Part shown: piece after piece, positions 5,317 to 8,247 of the stretch | How positions within the stretch are numbered: the first letter of the stretch is position 1 | How the letters are laid out: each line of letters opens with the position of its first letter | DNA from: Nonlabens sp. | GTDB taxonomy: Bacteria; Bacteroidota; Bacteroidia; Flavobacteriales; Flavobacteriaceae | DNA: 8,247 bases | Assembly (NCBI GenBank): GCA_023301395.1 | Contig: JALZUY010000231.1 | Span: forward strand, 1-8,247 | Reading direction: 5' to 3' | Program-made: the position numbers and the translations under genes | The notes under the pieces: model-generated | Seen by the model: only the letters and a program-made list of their open reading frames with translations | Databases searched by the model: none | Told to the model about the DNA's origin: nothing

Positions 5317-6990
5317 TTGTTTGATTTGAGAGTTTTAATTGTCCTTATTATATATACACTATTTAGCAACTTGAGCTTTTCTCAGTCTCTAAGCATTATA
5401 TACTCCTCAAAGAGTGAGCAAGACTCAAGAGCTCTAGACAGCCTAAAAAACAATAATAGATTTAATGATTATCGCAATCTTAGTGATACAAACGACAGCA
5501 CATTATCCTCACTGTACAAGAACGGGTATCTAAATCTTTTAGCTAAACCTCTACTAAAAGCCAATGACAGTACTTATATACAAGAACTCCATTTAGGTCG
5601 CAGATACTCTACAATTAAAATAGTCACTCTATCAAAGGAAAGTTATATCGATAGCCTAATGCAGATCCCGCTTTCGCGAAAGCAGCATAAAAACTACGTC
5701 TCAACTAAAAATCTAGAAAGCAAGATAAAAGAACTCTACACCTATTTAAGCAATAAAGGACACACTTTTACAACCATAAAAACAAAAGACATTGTTTTCA
5801 ACGAAACAGACACTGTTGAAATAAAGTTAGAGGTCAAAACAAATGAAATTAGACATATTGACAACATCAAAATAAAAGGTTACCCTGATTTCCCAAGAAG
5901 ATATATTGAAAACATTATCAAAAGAAAATACATCATTAACGATAATAACATCAATAAAATCAAAGAAACATTTAAAAAACTAAACTTTATTGAAGTTGTA
6001 AAAGATCAAGAACTATTATTTAAAAAAGACTCTACAACACTCTATGTGTATGTCAAAAAAAAACAGAACAACTTGATGGATGGCCTCATAGGATTTAACA
6101 ATACAGAAGGAACCAAACTGGAAATCAATGGAACACTAGATCTCCTCCTTAACAACAATTTAAATAATGGTGAACAACTTCATCTACTCTATCGCGGAGA
6201 TGATAAAGATCAAACACAATTAGATATAAAAATCGAATTACCCTATCTACTTAAAACTAAAATAGGAATTAGAACCGGACTAAATTTTCTACGCAGAGAC
6301 AGCACATATCAAAACACAACCTTTAACACCGGTCTATTCTATTCATTCAATCCACAAACAACGAGTGGATTAGATTTCTCCAATACAAAATCTACAACTA
6401 CTAATGACATAAACACCAATACCAATTTCACAACACAAAGCCTAACTCTTAACTTCAAACATGCGTTAAACTCTACAGATATATTATTCATTTATGATCA
6501 ACTTGCACAAATAGAAATTGGATCGGGAATTAGAAAAACAAATTCCGCAAACACCAATCAATTTAAAATAAAGGCTCTTCTTAAAAAGAACATCTATCTA
6601 ACCACTCAGCACAGTATTCATCTCGAAGGCCAGCTAAAAATGCTCAACAGCGATGATATACTATTCAATGAATTATTTCAGGTAGGTGGAATAAACAGCA
6701 TAAGAGGCTTTAATCAAAACAGCATAGACACATCTTTCTTCACTGCGATCAATACTGAGTACCGCTACAGAATAAGCAGAGGAATATACCTACATTCTAT
6801 ATTGGATTATGGAATATTTGAGGATTATCGAAGACTAAAAACAGAAAACCTCTACGGAATAGGTATAGGCACAGCAATTTTAACACAATCTGGAATCCTA
6901 AGATTAAGTGTTGCAAATGGCACATTTTCAAGAGCTAACTTAGACCTATCCAGCACAGTAGCACATATAAATCTTAAAATAAGATTCTAG
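5317..6990 (+). CDS. Omp85-family outer-membrane protein (BamA/TamA-like) with two POTRA-like domains
   Basis: The 557-residue product looks like a small Omp85 protein, a family that inserts or translocates proteins at the outer membrane. Residues about 4-22 form a signal peptide (RVLIVLIIYTLF, likely cut before Q23). Two POTRA-like units with beta-alpha-alpha-beta patterning lie at about 85-175 and 178-250 (IRHIDNIKIKG, then YVYVKKK). Alternating strands of a beta-barrel fill 252-557, with the Omp85 motif as GGINSIRGF at 457-465 and a C-terminal Phe (INLKIRF). It is much shorter than true BamA (about 800 residues, five POTRAs), so a TamA/TpsB-like role is more likely; the substrate is unknown. 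There is no in-frame ATG near the start: TTG at 5317 is the longest choice, and TTG at 5326 would give a cleaner signal peptide (MRVLIVLII). Residues 118-123 are encoded by a palindromic element. The coding sequence is AT-rich and heavy in Asn, Lys and Thr. It is divergent from the ribosomal operon and 116 bases before a SusC-like gene. Confidence 0.85.
   Translation: MFDLRVLIVLIIYTLFSNLSFSQSLSIIYSSKSEQDSRALDSLKNNNRFNDYRNLSDTNDSTLSSLYKNGYLNLLAKPLLKANDSTYIQELHLGRRYSTIKIVTLSKESYIDSLMQIPLSRKQHKNYVSTKNLESKIKELYTYLSNKGHTFTTIKTKDIVFNETDTVEIKLEVKTNEIRHIDNIKIKGYPDFPRRYIENIIKRKYIINDNNINKIKETFKKLNFIEVVKDQELLFKKDSTTLYVYVKKKQNNLMDGLIGFNNTEGTKLEINGTLDLLLNNNLNNGEQLHLLYRGDDKDQTQLDIKIELPYLLKTKIGIRTGLNFLRRDSTYQNTTFNTGLFYSFNPQTTSGLDFSNTKSTTTNDINTNTNFTTQSLTLNFKHALNSTDILFIYDQLAQIEIGSGIRKTNSANTNQFKIKALLKKNIYLTTQHSIHLEGQLKMLNSDDILFNELFQVGGINSIRGFNQNSIDTSFFTAINTEYRYRISRGIYLHSILDYGIFEDYRRLKTENLYGIGIGTAILTQSGILRLSVANGTFSRANLDLSSTVAHINLKIRF
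5670..5683. repeat. 14-bp perfect palindrome GCTTTCGCGAAAGC inside the Omp85 gene
   Basis: The sequence is its own reverse complement over 14 bases and stands out as GC-rich in an AT-rich gene. It is read in frame as the end of P118, then L119-S120-R121-K122 and the start of Q123, in the variable part of the first POTRA-like domain. A one-base variant of its 12-base core lies at 1739-1750 between rpsJ and rplC, which suggests a dispersed element tolerated both in and between genes. Confidence 0.75.
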
Positions 6991-7037
6991 AATGTTACCA
7001 AAATGTTAACTTAAGACCAACTAATTGCATAAATTGA

Positions 7038-7070
7038 TTGGATAAAAGTTGTTTTATTAACTATTATTTG
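7038..7070 (+). promoter_or_regulatory. Possible promoter of the SusC-like gene
   Basis: TTG (7038-7040) is followed by 21 bases and TATTATTTG (7062-7070). This fits the Bacteroidota consensus except that the -7 element has one extra base between TA and TTTG. It would start transcription near 7075, giving a leader of about 30 bases. No terminator is seen between the Omp85 stop and this site, so read-through from upstream is also possible. Confidence 0.4.
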
Positions 7071-7106
7071 TGACTTTTGACATTGGCTAATTCAAATAAA
7101 TCTAAA

Positions 7107-8247
7107 ATGAAAACAAAATTAAATGGAATTTTAACGCTATTTCTAGCGTTAGTGGTGCAAATAGCATTTGCACAGCAAACCTACACAGGTAAGGTTACCG
7201 ATCCACAAGGTGAACCAGCACTGGGAGTTACAGTTGTAATCAAAGGCTCTAACACAGGTGTACAAACTGATTTTGACGGTATGTACTCTATTCAGGCAAA
7301 TACTGGTGATATACTGGTATTCAGCGGACTTGAATATAATACAGAAGAAATTCAATTAACAAATGACAACGTTGTTAATGTTCAAATGAAGCAAAACTTA
7401 CTAGATGTGGTAGTATTAAATGCTTATCGTAAGACAACTAAAAAGCTGGATAACGTATCTTCTTTTCAATTAGACGAAAAGCAAGTTGTAGATCGTCCTA
7501 ATGCTTCTTTGATTCAAAGATTACAAGGTCAAGTTCCTGGTCTAAGCATACAGACTAGTTCTGGTCAACCTGGAGCTAATACATTCATACAATTAAGAGG
7601 TCCTGTTTCTATTAATGGAAATTCAGAACCACTTATTATTGTTGATGGTGTTCCAATTGATGAAGATGCATTTCAATCTTTTAACCCAGCAGATGTAGAA
7701 AGTATAACAACATTAGTAGATGCAGCTGCAACGGCTATATATGGAAATCGTGGAGCAAATGGTGTGATTTTAGTAAAGACTATAGCAGGGAAATTTGGTT
7801 CATCATTAAAAATACGTTACAATTCTAGCACAGGTTTTACAAGACTTATAGAAAGAGACTATAACCTTTTCGATTCTAGAGGATTATTAAGATTTGAAAA
7901 CAGTATAGGAGCAGGTTTAGGTGCTACACTTACAGATGCAGAAATAAACGGATTTCAATCTAACACAAATTGGGAAGAAGTGTTTTTTCAAACCGGAACT
8001 AACAATTCACATAATATAAGTTTAAGTTCTGGTGGTGAAAATGTATCACAATCTACTTCAATAAGCTATTTTGAACAAGAAGCAGCTTTAAGCGGAAGAT
8101 CATTACAGCGTTTTAACGCAAGGTCAAATGTTAATTTCAAATCAGATAACGATCGCTTTACAGCACAAACTTCTTTAATTTTAGGATACTCTGACTCAAG
8201 ACAGAATGGAACAGATGGTGGTGGTGCAGTTTTCTTTAATCCTATCT
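7107..8247 (+). CDS. SusC/RagA-family TonB-dependent outer-membrane receptor (N-terminal part, cut by window edge)
   Basis: The frame is open from the ATG at 7107 to the right edge, giving 380 codons of a protein that should be about 1000 residues. Residues 1-22 are a signal peptide (MKTKLNGILTLFLALVVQIA, cut after AFA before Q23). Residues about 24-95 form a carboxypeptidase-regulatory-like beta-sandwich (TGKVTDPQGEPALGVTVVIKG). A Ton-box-like strand LLDVVVLNAY lies at 98-107. The plug domain spans about 115-228 and has the SusC hallmarks GQVPGLSIQT (141-150), PLIIVDGVPID (175-185) and DAAATAIYGNRGANGVILVK (205-224). Barrel strands begin near 233. SusC proteins form the TonB-powered transport barrel in the outer membrane, capped by a SusD lipoprotein, which would be expected just downstream. 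No sugar-degradation gene is visible, so the substrate cannot be named. Confidence 0.93.
   Translation, partial: MKTKLNGILTLFLALVVQIAFAQQTYTGKVTDPQGEPALGVTVVIKGSNTGVQTDFDGMYSIQANTGDILVFSGLEYNTEEIQLTNDNVVNVQMKQNLLDVVVLNAYRKTTKKLDNVSSFQLDEKQVVDRPNASLIQRLQGQVPGLSIQTSSGQPGANTFIQLRGPVSINGNSEPLIIVDGVPIDEDAFQSFNPADVESITTLVDAAATAIYGNRGANGVILVKTIAGKFGSSLKIRYNSSTGFTRLIERDYNLFDSRGLLRFENSIGAGLGATLTDAEINGFQSNTNWEEVFFQTGTNNSHNISLSSGGENVSQSTSISYFEQEAALSGRSLQRFNARSNVNFKSDNDRFTAQTSLILGYSDSRQNGTDGGGAVFFNPI

Noticed and set aside
6984..7012. Palindrome ATTCTAGAAT over the Omp85 stop codon and nearby GTTA/TAAC pairing as a terminator
   Set aside because: Stems are short and AT-rich and no T-run follows; a real rho-independent terminator is not supported.
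7149..7355. Open frame of 68 codons on the minus strand
   Set aside because: It is antisense to the signal peptide and first domain of the SusC-like gene, which has clear family features.
1..8247. CRISPR array, tRNA or rRNA genes, insertion sequences, frameshifts in the ribosomal genes
   Set aside because: No regularly spaced repeats, no cloverleaf or rRNA sequence, no transposase or flanking repeats, and every ribosomal reading frame is intact at normal length.

Overview
The window comes from the chromosome of a member of the Bacteroidota, most likely a marine Flavobacteriaceae species. Four things support this. The ribosomal proteins and EF-G are of flavobacterial type. The operon promoter is a textbook Bacteroidota TTTG-N19-TAnnTTTG. 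Most of the start codons lack a recognisable Shine-Dalgarno sequence. A SusC-type TonB-dependent receptor lies on the other strand. The genus is not fixed by the sequence. A palindrome, GCTTTCGCGAAAGC, present once exactly and once as a close relative, recalls a word I remember as frequent in the Dokdonia/Nonlabens part of the family, but that is memory and not a search result.

Left and centre (1-5152, minus strand): a joined str-S10 ribosomal operon, transcribed right to left as rpsL - rpsG - fusA - rpsJ - rplC - rplD - rplW - rplB (cut off by the window edge). Six of the seven gene junctions are gaps of 3 to 75 bases, and rplC and rplD overlap in TAATG. There is no tuf gene between fusA and rpsJ, so str runs straight into S10. 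The products are small-subunit proteins S12, S7 and S10, elongation factor G, and large-subunit proteins L3, L4, L23 and L2.

Divergent control region (5153-5316): it holds the strong promoter of the ribosomal operon and a small hairpin almost exactly at the predicted 5' end of the mRNA. No clear consensus promoter is seen for the rightward gene.

Right (5317-8247, plus strand): two envelope genes. The first is a compact Omp85/BamA-TamA-like outer-membrane protein with a signal peptide, two POTRA-like domains, a beta-barrel with an IRGF motif and a C-terminal Phe. It has no in-frame ATG near its start and probably begins at TTG. The second is the first 380 codons of a SusC/RagA-type receptor with signal peptide, carboxypeptidase-regulatory-like domain, Ton-box-like strand and plug; its barrel runs off the window. 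A SusD partner would be expected just beyond the right edge.

Most of the window is core housekeeping DNA. The points worth a second look are the palindromic element found both in an intergenic gap of the ribosomal operon and inside the Omp85 coding sequence, the 5'-terminal hairpin of the ribosomal mRNA, the unusual start of the Omp85 gene, and the pairing of an Omp85 protein with a SusC-like receptor beside the translation operon. I see no mobile element, CRISPR array, tRNA, rRNA or phage gene.
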